A DNA stretch of 64,000 nt, from assembly GCF_003595175.1 (NCBI RefSeq), contig NZ_CP032419.1, positions 2,108,001-2,172,000 of the forward strand. Direction: 5' to 3'. The notes under the pieces are model-generated. The model had not been told where the DNA came from. It did no database searches and saw only the letters and a list, made by a program, of their open reading frames with translations. Position 1 is the stretch's first letter, and each line of letters begins with the position of its first letter. A program made the translations under genes and the position numbers. Source of the stretch: Pseudomonas cavernae (lineage in GTDB: Bacteria > Pseudomonadota > Gammaproteobacteria > Pseudomonadales > Pseudomonadaceae). Below are positions 25,623 to 33,995 of the stretch, piece after piece.

Positions 25623-26228
25623 ATGCGTAGCTGGTGGTTGGGCAGTGCCCTGATGTTGCTACTGTGGGCTCAAGGCGCCGTTGCAGGCACAGTGCTGGTC
25701 GTCGGCGATAGTATCAGCGCCGCTTTGGGCCTGGATACCAGCCAGGGTTGGGTCGCCTTGCTGGAAAAGCGCCTGGCACAAGAGGGGTTCGACTACCGGG
25801 TGGTCAACGCTTCGATCAGCGGCGACACCAGTGCGGGCGGCCTCGCACGGCTGCCGGCGTTGCTGGCGGAGCATCGTCCAGACCTAGTGATTTTCGAACT
25901 GGGCGGCAACGATGGTCTGCGCGGTCAGCCCCCGGCGCAATTGCAACAGAATCTTGCCGCGATGATCGACAGTGCTCGCAGCAACGGCGCCAAGGTGTTG
26001 TTGTTGGGTATGCGTTTGCCGCCCAATTATGGTGAGCGCTACACCCATGCCTTCGCCGAGGTGTTCCAGGCGCTGGCCGAGCAAAAGCAGGTGTCGTTAG
26101 TGCCGTTCTTCCTCGAGGGGGTTGGCGGCGTACCCGGGATGATCCAAGCCGACGGCATTCACCCGACCGCCACGGCGCAGCCGCGACTGCTGGATAACCT
26201 CTGGCCGACATTGAAACCCTTGCTCTGA
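25623..26228 (+). CDS. tesA: TesA, multifunctional periplasmic acyl-CoA thioesterase / arylesterase
   Basis: A 201-residue GDSL/SGNH hydrolase with a signal peptide (about residues 1-20, ending AVAG). Block I VVGDSISAALG, block II SISGDTSAGG, block III ELGGNDGLRG and block V DGIHPTA are all present, giving the Ser-Asp-His triad. Family members hydrolyse long-chain acyl thioesters and various esters in the periplasm. I chose the ATG at 25623, six bases after GGAG; an ATG at 25611 in the same frame would overlap the ybbA start. Confidence 0.92.
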   Translation: MRSWWLGSALMLLLWAQGAVAGTVLVVGDSISAALGLDTSQGWVALLEKRLAQEGFDYRVVNASISGDTSAGGLARLPALLAEHRPDLVIFELGGNDGLRGQPPAQLQQNLAAMIDSARSNGAKVLLLGMRLPPNYGERYTHAFAEVFQALAEQKQVSLVPFFLEGVGGVPGMIQADGIHPTATAQPRLLDNLWPTLKPLL

Positions 26229-26285
26229 GACTTTTCCGCACACAGCCTTTCGGCTAATGTGGCGCCCCCTGCTCAGGAGCCTTCG

Positions 26286-26567
26286 ATGCCCCGTCCCGCC
26301 TGGTCTTTGCATGCCTATCAAGTGATTGAGCCAGACGAGCAGCTGGATCTTTTCGCTTGTCGCGAGGTACGCCTGCATCTGGTCGCGCGCCAGCTCGAAC
26401 TAGGGTGGTACGCCGACCGCACTCTCTGTGGCGGCCTGCTGCCGGCGCAACCGCGCTGGTCAGGTCTGAACAGGCCAGCGCTGCGTGACAAACGCCTGTG
26501 TCCGGCCTGCCATGCGACTCTGCAGGCGCAGCGAAGCGGCGAGCGTCCGGACTGGTCGGGCTTCTGA
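26286..26567 (+). CDS. Small hypothetical protein with a C-terminal CPAC motif
   Basis: A 93-residue soluble protein with a CTCAGGAG ribosome site before ATG 26286. I do not recognise a characterised family. It ends with KRLCPACHATLQAQRSG, a lone CxxC that could bind metal together with Cys at TLCGG. It lies between tesA and the L,D-transpeptidase on the same strand, with a 57-bp gap before it, and may be a Pseudomonas-specific conserved gene. Confidence 0.7.
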   Translation: MPRPAWSLHAYQVIEPDEQLDLFACREVRLHLVARQLELGWYADRTLCGGLLPAQPRWSGLNRPALRDKRLCPACHATLQAQRSGERPDWSGF

Positions 26568-26640
26568 ACCCTCCCAGCGCATGGACTGGCGGTGTACAAT
26601 TGCTACCTTTTCCGTCGTTTATTATGTCAAGGATTTCCGG

Positions 26641-27600
26641 ATGTTGTTGCGTGTTCCTACCGTCACCCGCTCGCTGTCACTCGCCGCATTGTTTGCAGTC
26701 GGCCCAGTTGCAGCCCTAGAGTTGCCCTTGCCGCCGCCTGGCGAAGATATCGTTGGCCAGGTGCAGGTGATCAAAGCCAAGTATGAGGACACCTTTGCCG
26801 ACATCGGCGTGGCCAACGATCTGGGCTATCTGGAAATGGTGGCGGCCAACCCGGGGGTCGACCCTTGGCTGCCGGGCGAAGGCACCGAGATAGTGCTGCC
26901 GACCCGCTACATCCTGCCGCCCGGCCCACGCGAGGGCATTGTCATCAACCTGGCGGAATATCGCATGTACTACTATCCGAAAGGGCAGAATGTCGTGCAC
27001 ACCTTTCCTTTGGGGATTGGTCGCGAAGGTTGGGGCTCGCCGGTGGCCCAGACCACCGTTATCGCGAAAACCTCGAATCCGGCCTGGTATCCACCCAAGT
27101 CGATCCGTGAAGAGCACGCCGCCGATGGTGATCCACTGCCAACTGTTGTGCCGCCAGGACCCGACAACCCCCTGGGGCCGTTCAAGTTCAGCCTTGGCGT
27201 GACGGGCTACCTGATTCATGGATCGAACAAGAAGTTCGGTATTGGCATGCGTGTGAGCCATGGTTGTTTCCGCATGCTCAACCCGAATGTTCTTGAGCTC
27301 GCCAAGATGGCACCGGTAGGCACCAAGGTGCGAATTCTTAACGATCCTTACAAGTTTGGGGTCAGTAACGGGAAGATTTACCTGGAAGCCCATACCCCGC
27401 TCGATGATCATGGCGAGCCTTCAGTGGTCGACAAACATACAGCGGTAATCAATGCCTTGATCAAGCGTGAAGATCTGGCTGGCAATTTGCGTCTGAATTG
27501 GGATGTGGTACGCGAGGTTGTCGCTGCCGAGGATGGTCTGCCTGTGGAAATTGCTGAACCGGCAGCAGCCGTCGCAAGCAGTGCCCCCGCTGTTTTTTGA
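26641..27600 (+). CDS. L,D-transpeptidase (ErfK/YbiS/YcfS/YnhG family)
   Basis: A 319-residue periplasmic enzyme with a signal peptide (about residues 1-25), a LysM-like segment (VAANPGVDPWLPGEGTEIVLP, about 67-87) and a YkuD catalytic domain with IHGSNKKFGIGMRVSHGCFRM, nucleophile Cys209. It resembles the enzymes that link the outer-membrane lipoprotein to peptidoglycan or form 3-3 crosslinks. The convergent neighbour is oprI, a lipoprotein with a free C-terminal lysine, which suggests it could be the OprI-anchoring enzyme. ATG 26641 follows CAAGGATTTCCGG. Confidence 0.9.
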   Translation: MLLRVPTVTRSLSLAALFAVGPVAALELPLPPPGEDIVGQVQVIKAKYEDTFADIGVANDLGYLEMVAANPGVDPWLPGEGTEIVLPTRYILPPGPREGIVINLAEYRMYYYPKGQNVVHTFPLGIGREGWGSPVAQTTVIAKTSNPAWYPPKSIREEHAADGDPLPTVVPPGPDNPLGPFKFSLGVTGYLIHGSNKKFGIGMRVSHGCFRMLNPNVLELAKMAPVGTKVRILNDPYKFGVSNGKIYLEAHTPLDDHGEPSVVDKHTAVINALIKREDLAGNLRLNWDVVREVVAAEDGLPVEIAEPAAAVASSAPAVF

Positions 27601-27615
27601 GCTGCGGCGCTAACT

Positions 27616-27655
27616 TAAAACCCGTTGTGTGCGAAGCATCAGCGGGTTTTTTATT
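27616..27655 (+). terminator. Terminator after the L,D-transpeptidase gene
   Basis: AAAACCCG and CGGGTTTTTT enclose a loop of about 18 bases and end in a T run, just past the stop codon at 27600. Confidence 0.65.
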
Positions 27656-27689
27656 GCTGCATATTTGCGCTGGTCAAATTATAGGCAAT

Positions 27690-27724
27690 AAAAAAGCCGA
27701 CCCAGATACTGGGTCGGCTTTTAT
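27690..27724 (-). terminator. Terminator of oprI
   Basis: AAAAGCCGACCCAGATACTGGGTCGGCTTTT is an 11-bp near-perfect stem with A and T runs, 15 bp past the oprI stop. It can work in both directions. Confidence 0.88.
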
Positions 27725-27738
27725 AGCCTGTGGGGCTA

Positions 27739-27990
27739 TTACTTGCGGCTGGCTTTTTCCAGCATACGCATGGCGCGCTCGTTGGCTTCGTCAGCAGTTT
27801 GCTGAGCCTTCTGAGCGGCAGCCAGAGCTTCATCAGCCTTGCGATAGGCTTCGTCAGCGCGGGCTTGAGCGCGAGCAGCTGCGTCTTCAGTCGCAGTCAG
27901 ACGGGCTTCAGTTTCTTTGGAAGTGCTGCTGCAACCGGTAGCCAGTACTGCGGCCAATGCCAGAGCAGAGAATTTCAGAGCGTTGTTCAT
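27739..27990 (-). CDS. oprI: OprI, major outer-membrane lipoprotein I (Lpp-like)
   Basis: An 83-residue lipoprotein with a lipobox AVLATGC (Cys about residue 19) and then a continuous Ala-rich heptad-repeat helix, ending in ASRK. This is OprI, the Pseudomonas counterpart of Braun's lipoprotein: lipid-anchored in the outer membrane, trimeric coiled coil, with a C-terminal lysine available for linkage to peptidoglycan. I chose the second of two overlapping ATGs (27990), six bases after AAGGGG. Confidence 0.95.
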   Translation of the reverse strand: MNNALKFSALALAAVLATGCSSTSKETEARLTATEDAAARAQARADEAYRKADEALAAAQKAQQTADEANERAMRMLEKASRK

Positions 27991-28057
27991 CATGATCCCC
28001 TTAAGGTGGATATTCCATAAAAGCAACTCCCCGAGCTCGAGGAATTAGCCGGCCTAC

Positions 28058-28085
28058 ATACTACCCATTACTTTTAGTAAGTAAA
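28058..28085 (-). promoter_or_regulatory. Candidate sigma-70 promoter of oprI
   Basis: On the minus strand TTTACT (28080-28085), a 16-base spacer and TAGTAT (28058-28063) precede the oprI ATG by about 68 bp in an AT-rich patch. The remaining 28086-28359 up to the next gene shows no coding signal. Confidence 0.5.
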
Positions 28086-28359
28086 CTGACGGAGCGCTAG
28101 GACGGCAGTTTTTTTCAGCTGATTGAGTGTTTCGTAAGCAACTGGTAATGCGATTGTATAAAAAACATCCAGCATGGCCTATGAGGCGCTCAAGCATCCT
28201 TATCTTTGTAGCAGAAATTCAGGTGTGCGCCCGGTCACGTTTCTAAGAGGGTGGCCGATAGGGCAGCGTGGTGACTGGCAACCTGCCGCGCTGATAAGCT
28301 CGCGGTCAGAGTTGGCTTGCGCCTCTCCCCAATTCACAGCTCGCATCAAGGACGTCTGA

Positions 28360-29625
28360 ATGTCGAAGATTCTTAAATGGAGTCTGCTTTCTGTATTGGC
28401 GATTGCACTGCTGATCAAGTTGTCACTCTGGCTGTCTGTGCGCTCGATTATGGAAGATGCCATTGCGCGCTTGTCACCTGTTATGGATATCAGCTACGGC
28501 GGTATCACTTCGTCCTTCGATGGCCGCGTAGGGCTGGAGAAGGTGAATGTGCGGGTTCCGGCGTTGGGCGATAGCGTGCGAGTGGCGCATGCAGAACTGA
28601 AATTCAACGGCCTGGGCGAGCTATTGCGCTTTAAAGAGCGCTTGGCCGAGGGCAAGTTTCCCGAGCAGATGGCCTTGACTCTCAAAGGGATGGCCCTGGA
28701 TGTCCACGGTCCCTTCATGCAGCAGCTGTATGACATGCCCGCCGAGCGCAGCGTATTTACGGCGATGAGTGAAGTCGCCTGCGGCAAGATTCGTCACATT
28801 GGTACTACTGAATTGCTGGAGATGGGCTATCGCACTTTTGAAACTGATGCTGAGATCTCTTATCTGTTTAAGCCCGGTGCGCAAACACTGACATTTAATA
28901 TGACTGCCGATGCCCGTGACATGCTGGATATGCGGCTGAGCATGTCACTGGCCAACATGTCGGAGAATCCAGGCGATCTGCGCGTGAATCCGCCGCGTCT
29001 AGCGATGTGGACGCTGGAGTTGAACGACAACCAGTATCAGCGCAAGGTGCAGGCCTATTGTGCTGCTAAGCTTGGTCAGTCGAGCGAAGCCTACGTACAG
29101 ACTGCAGCCGATCAATTCGATCGGGTGTTGCGTAGCCAGCGTATTGCCCTTGATGCCCCGGTTCTGGAGGCATATCGGAAGTACCTGCAGGATCCACAGT
29201 CCCTGCGCCTGGAGCTCAATCCTAGCGAGGGCATGAGTTGGGATGGCTTGCAGTTCTTTGCGGCAAAAGACGTGTTGGCGATGATGCGCCCGGTGCTGCT
29301 GGTCAATCAGCAGCTGGTGAGCCCGCTGGGTTTTGCCTGGGCCGAACCGACCGCCGGCAAGCAGTCAGGGGCGCATGAGGTGGTGGTTGCAGAAAAAGTT
29401 GAGGCTACCCGTGCAGCGCCGCAATATGAGTTCGTCAACGTTTCCAGTTTGTCCGAGTATGCCGGCAAGCGCTTGCAGTTCATCACCCATGACGGCGCTT
29501 ACTATCAAGGTGTTTTGCATAAGGTGGAGAACGGAAAGGCGTTTCTCAGTGTCCAATTCGGCTCGGGAAGCGCGGAGATGTTTCTTCGGCTGGAAAAGAT
29601 CGATAAGGTAAGGGTCATGCTTTAA
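28360..29625 (+). CDS. Membrane-anchored hypothetical protein with an Sm-like C-terminal segment
   Basis: A 421-residue protein that I do not recognise. It starts with a basic residue pair and one membrane helix (about residues 7-26), suggesting an N-in anchor with a large periplasmic part. Residues 35-130 (ITSSFDGRVGLEKVNVRVPALGD, LTLKGMALDVHGPF) have an AsmA/YdgA-like beta-repeat pattern. The last 55 residues (GKRLQFITHDGAYYQGVLHKVENGKAFLSVQ...MFLRLEKIDKVRV) have the strand-turn spacing of an Sm-like barrel. It starts four bases after AAGGACGTCTGA and is followed within 20 bp by a GNAT gene, a likely operon. GC content looks lower than that of its neighbours. Confidence 0.72.
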   Translation: MSKILKWSLLSVLAIALLIKLSLWLSVRSIMEDAIARLSPVMDISYGGITSSFDGRVGLEKVNVRVPALGDSVRVAHAELKFNGLGELLRFKERLAEGKFPEQMALTLKGMALDVHGPFMQQLYDMPAERSVFTAMSEVACGKIRHIGTTELLEMGYRTFETDAEISYLFKPGAQTLTFNMTADARDMLDMRLSMSLANMSENPGDLRVNPPRLAMWTLELNDNQYQRKVQAYCAAKLGQSSEAYVQTAADQFDRVLRSQRIALDAPVLEAYRKYLQDPQSLRLELNPSEGMSWDGLQFFAAKDVLAMMRPVLLVNQQLVSPLGFAWAEPTAGKQSGAHEVVVAEKVEATRAAPQYEFVNVSSLSEYAGKRLQFITHDGAYYQGVLHKVENGKAFLSVQFGSGSAEMFLRLEKIDKVRVML

Positions 29626-29644
29626 GGCCCGCTGAGGAGTAGCG

Positions 29645-29926
29645 ATGAGCGAGGTGCTATCCATTAACCATGACCAGGCAGGTCATCAGTTTGAAACCAT
29701 CGTGAATGGTGATCGCGCCTACCTGGCTTACATGGACCTGGGTAAGCAGACCCTGGACATCTATCGGACTTACGTGCCGAACTCCCTGCGTGGCCGTGGC
29801 ATTGCCGCCGCGCTCACCGAGCGCGCGCTGGAGTATGCCGAACGGATGGGCTACACGGTGATTCCGTCGTGTTCTTATGTTGAACGTTATATGGAGCGCA
29901 GGCAGCGTCACGCTGTAAGGAACTGA
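29645..29926 (+). CDS. GNAT-like N-acetyltransferase, YidJ/NATD1 small family
   Basis: A 93-residue protein with a GAGGAG ribosome site. It fits the short Gcn5-related family (PF14542-like): AYLAYMDLGKQTLDIYRTYVP, the acetyl-CoA loop RGRGIAAALTERALEYA and the C-terminal VIPSCSYVERYMER. Substrates of this family are largely unknown. It is 19 bp after the membrane-anchored hypothetical gene and ends at a bidirectional terminator shared with the DAHP synthase gene. Confidence 0.88.
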   Translation: MSEVLSINHDQAGHQFETIVNGDRAYLAYMDLGKQTLDIYRTYVPNSLRGRGIAAALTERALEYAERMGYTVIPSCSYVERYMERRQRHAVRN

Positions 29927-29939
29927 GCTCTTTGAGATA

Positions 29940-29971
29940 AAAAAACGCCGGGCAATTGCCCGGCGTTTTCA
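29940..29971. terminator. Bidirectional terminator
   Basis: AAAAACGCCGGGCAATTGCCCGGCGTTTT is a symmetric strong stem between the convergent GNAT and DAHP synthase genes. Confidence 0.9.
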
Positions 29972-29982
29972 TTTCTGCTTGC

Positions 29983-31071
29983 TCAGCCGCGCTGACGCTT
30001 GGGCAGTACGTCCTTGAGCTTGGCGTGCATGCTGCGGATGCTCTTCTCAGTGGTTTCCCAGTCGATGCAGGCATCGGTGATGGAAACACCGTACTTGAGT
30101 TCACAGAGATCTTTCGGGATCGCCTGGTTGCCCCAACCTAGATGGCTTTCCACCATCAGACCGACGATGGACTGGTTGCCTTCGAGGATCTGGTTGGCAA
30201 CGTTGTCCATGACCAGTGGCTGCAGAGCCGGATCCTTGTTGGAGTTGGCGTGACTGCAGTCGACCATGATGTTCGGGCGGATGTCTGCCTTGGTCAGTTC
30301 CTGCTCGCAGATGGCCACGCTGACCGAGTCGTAGTTCGGCTTACCGTTACCGCCGCGCAGAACCACATGGCCGTAGGCATTGCCTTTGGTGGTGACGATG
30401 GAGACGCCGCCTTGCTGGTTGATGCCGAGGAAGCGGTGCGGGCTGGAGACCGACTGCAGGGCGTTGATTGCTACGGTCAGGCCGCCGTCGGTGCCGTTCT
30501 TGAAGCCCACGGCGGAGGACAGGCCGGAAGCCATCTCGCGGTGGGTCTGGGATTCGGTGGTGCGCGCGCCGATGGCCGACCAGCTGATCAGGTCCTGCAG
30601 GTATTGCGGGGAAATTGGGTCGAGCGCCTCGGTAGCGGTTGGCAAGCCCATCTCCGCCAGGTCACGCAAGAGCTGGCGACCGATGTGCAAGCCGTCCTGG
30701 ATCTTGAACGAGTCATCCAGATATGGATCGTTGATCAGGCCTTTCCAACCGACAGTGGTACGCGGCTTCTCGAAATACACCCGCATCACCAGATACAGGG
30801 TATCGGCCACTTCTTCCGCCAACACCTTCAAGCGCGCAGCATATTCGTGGGCGGCCTTGATGTCGTGAATCGAGCAGGGACCCACGACCACGAACAGACG
30901 ATGATCCTGGCCATCGAGAATGTCGCGGATCACTTCGCGACCCTTGGCAACAGTGTGCAAAGCGGCGTCGGTGAGGGGAATTTCGCGCTTCAGCTGATCA
31001 GGTGTGATCAGGGTTTCGTTGGAAGCGACGTTGAGATCGTCGATCGGTAAATCAGCCATCGTGCTATTCAT
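29983..31071 (-). CDS. 3-deoxy-7-phosphoheptulonate (DAHP) synthase, class I
   Basis: A 362-residue class I (AroFGH-type) DAHP synthase, condensing PEP and erythrose-4-phosphate at the start of the shikimate pathway. Conserved motifs include VVGPCSIHD, MRVYFEKPRTTVGWKGLINDP, SWSAIGARTTESQTHREMASG, VGFKNGTDG and MVDCSHANS. Which amino acid inhibits it cannot be told here. An ATG at 31059 (MADLPIDD) is an alternative start, four codons in, and matches how Pseudomonas homologues often begin. It is monocistronic. Confidence 0.94.
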   Translation of the reverse strand: MNSTMADLPIDDLNVASNETLITPDQLKREIPLTDAALHTVAKGREVIRDILDGQDHRLFVVVGPCSIHDIKAAHEYAARLKVLAEEVADTLYLVMRVYFEKPRTTVGWKGLINDPYLDDSFKIQDGLHIGRQLLRDLAEMGLPTATEALDPISPQYLQDLISWSAIGARTTESQTHREMASGLSSAVGFKNGTDGGLTVAINALQSVSSPHRFLGINQQGGVSIVTTKGNAYGHVVLRGGNGKPNYDSVSVAICEQELTKADIRPNIMVDCSHANSNKDPALQPLVMDNVANQILEGNQSIVGLMVESHLGWGNQAIPKDLCELKYGVSITDACIDWETTEKSIRSMHAKLKDVLPKRQRG

Positions 31072-31226
31072 CAGCTCAGAGTCAGGTCACGGGTGCCGGC
31101 CGCCAGCCATCCCCGCGCGGCGGAGCACAGCATTATGGGCGCAACGGGGTAAGGAACCTTAGCGCGTTACACGCCGGCTCGACAATGGGCGGGGGCGGTT
31201 TAATCAGCCGGGAAGTGGCGAAACGG

Positions 31227-31646
31227 CTAGTTCAGGCGGGCGCTGGGAAAGTCGGCGGCATGTTGCGCGATCCATTCCTGGGCAACAGCTTCTACCGGTA
31301 AGGGCTGCCCAGCTTGTTGCTCGCGCTGCTGTCGATACTGTTCGATCTGGCAGATCTGCTCGACCATCCGAGCGCGGAACAGCGAATCCTCGTCGATGAA
31401 AGCGATGCCGATCAGGTAGTCGTCAAGCTGCTTGCGGCACCAGGCGACCACGCCGGCACAGCGCGCCTGATCGCCCAGCAGGGGGATGCACAGTTCCACG
31501 GCGGTACCGCGGCGAAAGCTCTTGCTCGAGTTACAGGCCACACCGCCCAAGCTGATATTGTGCAGGCGCTGCTTGGGCAGGAAGGCGTGCTTGCGCTGAA
31601 TCAGCTCCACAGGCAGCTCGCTGGGATGACGTAGGAATTGGCGCAT
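31227..31646 (-). CDS. PilZ domain protein (predicted c-di-GMP binding)
   Basis: A 139-residue single-domain PilZ protein. The two c-di-GMP motifs are visible: RQFLR at residues 2-6 (RxxxR) and NISLGG at about 30-35 (N/DxSxxG). A short C-terminal helical extension follows. The frame stays open to 31670, but ATG 31646 is chosen because it places RxxxR at the start. It is divergent from a thioredoxin-like gene with only 24 bp between the start codons. Confidence 0.85.
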   Translation of the reverse strand: MRQFLRHPSELPVELIQRKHAFLPKQRLHNISLGGVACNSSKSFRRGTAVELCIPLLGDQARCAGVVAWCRKQLDDYLIGIAFIDEDSLFRARMVEQICQIEQYRQQREQQAGQPLPVEAVAQEWIAQHAADFPSARLN

Positions 31647-31670
31647 GAAGACGAACTCCGGGTGGGGCAA

Positions 31671-32030
31671 ATGGATATCGCTTTAAACAGTGTAGTGACC
31701 GAACTGGAGCTGACGGATTTGGATGCCGATCGTCAATTGCTCGATTTGCCCGGTACTTCGCTGCTGATATTTACCAGCATAGGTTGTGCCAGCTGCCGCT
31801 GGGCGCGCCGCGAGCTGCCGAGGATGGCTTTGCCGATCGCCCGCCTGTGCTGGGTAGACGCGGGCGACAATGGCGGCTTGGTCGAACGCTACGAGGTCTT
31901 TCATTTGCCGGCGCTGTTCGTGGTCCGTGATGGTCAGTTCTACGGCACCTTGCAAGCGCGCTTGAGTGCTGCTGATTTGACTGCTGCTATGGGACGGGCA
32001 TTGCGTCGGCCCGTCGAGGAGCTTCCCTGA
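31671..32030 (+). CDS. Thioredoxin-like protein with CxxC
   Basis: A 119-residue thioredoxin-fold protein with SIGCASCRWARRELP (CASC active site, about residues 39-42) and a cis-Pro position in FHLPALFVVRDGQFYG. No signal peptide, so it is probably cytoplasmic. The ATG at 31671 follows GGTGGGGCAA. The stop overlaps the start of the next gene (TGATG), so it is translationally coupled to the PanE-like gene. Confidence 0.82.
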   Translation: MDIALNSVVTELELTDLDADRQLLDLPGTSLLIFTSIGCASCRWARRELPRMALPIARLCWVDAGDNGGLVERYEVFHLPALFVVRDGQFYGTLQARLSAADLTAAMGRALRRPVEELP

Positions 32031-32986
32031 TGTCTGATTTGAAACGTCCGCGCATTGGCATCATCGGTACCGGCGCCATCGGTGGTTTCTATGGCTTGTT
32101 GCTGGCACGCGCCGGTTTCGATGTGCACTTTCTGCTGCGCAGTGAATACGCTGCAGTGGCCGAGCGCGGCTTGCAGCTGAACAGTGTGGTTCACGGAGCG
32201 CTCAGCCTGGCCCCAGTCCAGGCCTATCCGTCGGCGACGCAGATGCCACCTTGCGACTGGCTGCTGGTCGGGGCCAAGACCACCAGCAATGAGGCGTTGG
32301 CGCCGGCGATCAGCCAGGCCGCGGCCAGTGGCGCCAAGGTAGTGCTGCTACAGAATGGGCTGATGGTGGAGGAACGTCTGCGACCTTTGCTGCCGGACTC
32401 GCTGCATCTGCTGGGCGGTCTCTGCTTTATCTGCGTGCATCGCGCCGCGCCCGGGGTGATCGAGCACCAGTCGCTGGGAGCGGTGAACCTCGGCTATCAC
32501 TCCGGTCCTGCCATCGACCAAGCGGCGCGGCAAACCATAGTGGAAGAGGGCGCGGCACTGTTTCGGGCGGCCGGTATCGATTCCACCGCGGTGGCTAATC
32601 TGCAGCAGGCACGCTGGCAGAAGCTGGTATGGAATGTGCCCTACAACGGCTTGTCGGTGCTGCTGAATGCCGGGACCACGGCCTTGATGGCCCAAGCCGA
32701 CAGTCGGGCGCTGATTCGGGCGATCATGCAGGAAGTGGTGCAGGGGGCGGCGGCCTGCGGGCATCAGGTACCGGAAGGCTATGTCGGCCAACTGCTGGCG
32801 GCGACCGACCGCACTCCGGACTATCTGCCGAGCATGTACCACGACTATGTCCAGCGCCGGCCGCTGGAGTTGCAGGCCATCTATGCCGCGCCACTGCAGG
32901 CCGCGGCGCAGGCAGGCTGCGAGTTGCCACGCATACAGGCGCTGTATCTGGCTTTACGTTTTCTCGATGAACGCAATCTGAGCTGA
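32030..32986 (+). CDS. 2-dehydropantoate 2-reductase family protein (PanE/ApbA-like)
   Basis: A 318-residue NADPH-dependent reductase: Rossmann motif IGIIGTGAIGGFYG at residues 9-22, then VLLQNGLMVEE, and the catalytic-lysine region ARWQKLVWNVPYNGLSVLL typical of ketopantoate reductases. It may be PanE for pantothenate synthesis or a paralogue acting on another 2-oxoacid; the pan genes are not nearby. It is coupled to the upstream thioredoxin-like gene and followed after 7 bp by the 5'-nucleotidase gene. Confidence 0.87.
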   Translation: MSDLKRPRIGIIGTGAIGGFYGLLLARAGFDVHFLLRSEYAAVAERGLQLNSVVHGALSLAPVQAYPSATQMPPCDWLLVGAKTTSNEALAPAISQAAASGAKVVLLQNGLMVEERLRPLLPDSLHLLGGLCFICVHRAAPGVIEHQSLGAVNLGYHSGPAIDQAARQTIVEEGAALFRAAGIDSTAVANLQQARWQKLVWNVPYNGLSVLLNAGTTALMAQADSRALIRAIMQEVVQGAAACGHQVPEGYVGQLLAATDRTPDYLPSMYHDYVQRRPLELQAIYAAPLQAAAQAGCELPRIQALYLALRFLDERNLS

Positions 32987-32993
32987 GGTCGAT

Positions 32994-33899
32994 ATGAGCA
33001 AGGGATTGGGCGATAAGCTGGTATTGGCGATTTCTTCACGTGCCTTGTTCGATTTACGCGATAGCCATCGGATCTACGAGACCGAGGGGGTCGAGGCCTA
33101 TCGCCAGTATCAGATCGATCATGAGGACGAGATTCTTGCGCCGGGGGATGCCTTTCCCTTGGTGGAAAAGCTGCTTGGCCTCAACTCCACGCTGGGACAA
33201 TCGCGGGTCGAGGTGATCCTGGTCTCGCGCAACAGTGCGGATACCGGGCTGCGGGCGTTCAACTCGATTCAGCACTATGGTCTCGGGATTTCCCGCGCGG
33301 CCTTCGTCGGCGGGCGCAGCCCCGATCCCTACCTGGCGGCGTTCGGCTGCCAGCTGTTTCTCTCCACTCATGCCGAGGATGTGCGCAGCGCACTGAAGTC
33401 CGGTTTCGGTGCGGCCACCATTCTTTCCGGGGGCGCGCGGCGGGCGGCCAGCACCGAGTTGCGCATCGCCTTCGACGGCGATGCGGTGCTGTTTTCCGAT
33501 GAATCCGAGCGGGTCTACCAGCAAGATGGTCTGGCGGCCTTCCAGAATCATGAGCGCGAATCGGCGCGTGAGCTGCTAGGAGGCGGGCCGTTCAAACCGT
33601 TTCTCGCGGCGTTACACCGATTGCAGCAGGAGTTCCCCAGCGAGGCCTGCCCGATCCGTACGGCCCTGGTGACGGCACGCTCGGCGCCGGCCCATGAACG
33701 GGTCATTCGCACGCTGCGTGAGTGGAATATCCGCCTGGACGAGTCCTTCTTTCTCGGTGGCCTGGAAAAGGCGGCGATTCTCGAAACCTTCGCTGCCGAT
33801 GTGTTTTTCGACGACCAGTTGGGGCATTGCGAAAAAGCCCGCGAGCTGGTCGCCACCGGCCATGTTCCGCACGGGATCAGCAACGAGCCGCAGCTCTAA
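32994..33899 (+). CDS. 5'-nucleotidase (NT5C1/cN-I type)
   Basis: A 301-residue protein of the cytosolic 5'-nucleotidase family PF06189. Visible features are LVLAISSRALFDLRDSHRIYE near the N-terminus, VEVILVSRNSADTGLRAFNSI, LRIAFDGDAVLFSDESE and VFFDDQLGHCE near the end, which match the HAD-like layout. The canonical first Asp nucleophile is replaced by SSRALFDL; that is normal for this family. It follows panE-like by 7 bp as the third gene of the operon. Confidence 0.87.
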   Translation: MSKGLGDKLVLAISSRALFDLRDSHRIYETEGVEAYRQYQIDHEDEILAPGDAFPLVEKLLGLNSTLGQSRVEVILVSRNSADTGLRAFNSIQHYGLGISRAAFVGGRSPDPYLAAFGCQLFLSTHAEDVRSALKSGFGAATILSGGARRAASTELRIAFDGDAVLFSDESERVYQQDGLAAFQNHERESARELLGGGPFKPFLAALHRLQQEFPSEACPIRTALVTARSAPAHERVIRTLREWNIRLDESFFLGGLEKAAILETFAADVFFDDQLGHCEKARELVATGHVPHGISNEPQL

Positions 33900-33995
33900 C
33901 CTGCCGCTCATCCCGGCGCGGCCTGGCGCCGTTGCGTTGTGCTTGGCGCTGCTAAGCTCAAACAAGACCCCCAGGCCGGCAGTCGAGGAGAATGC

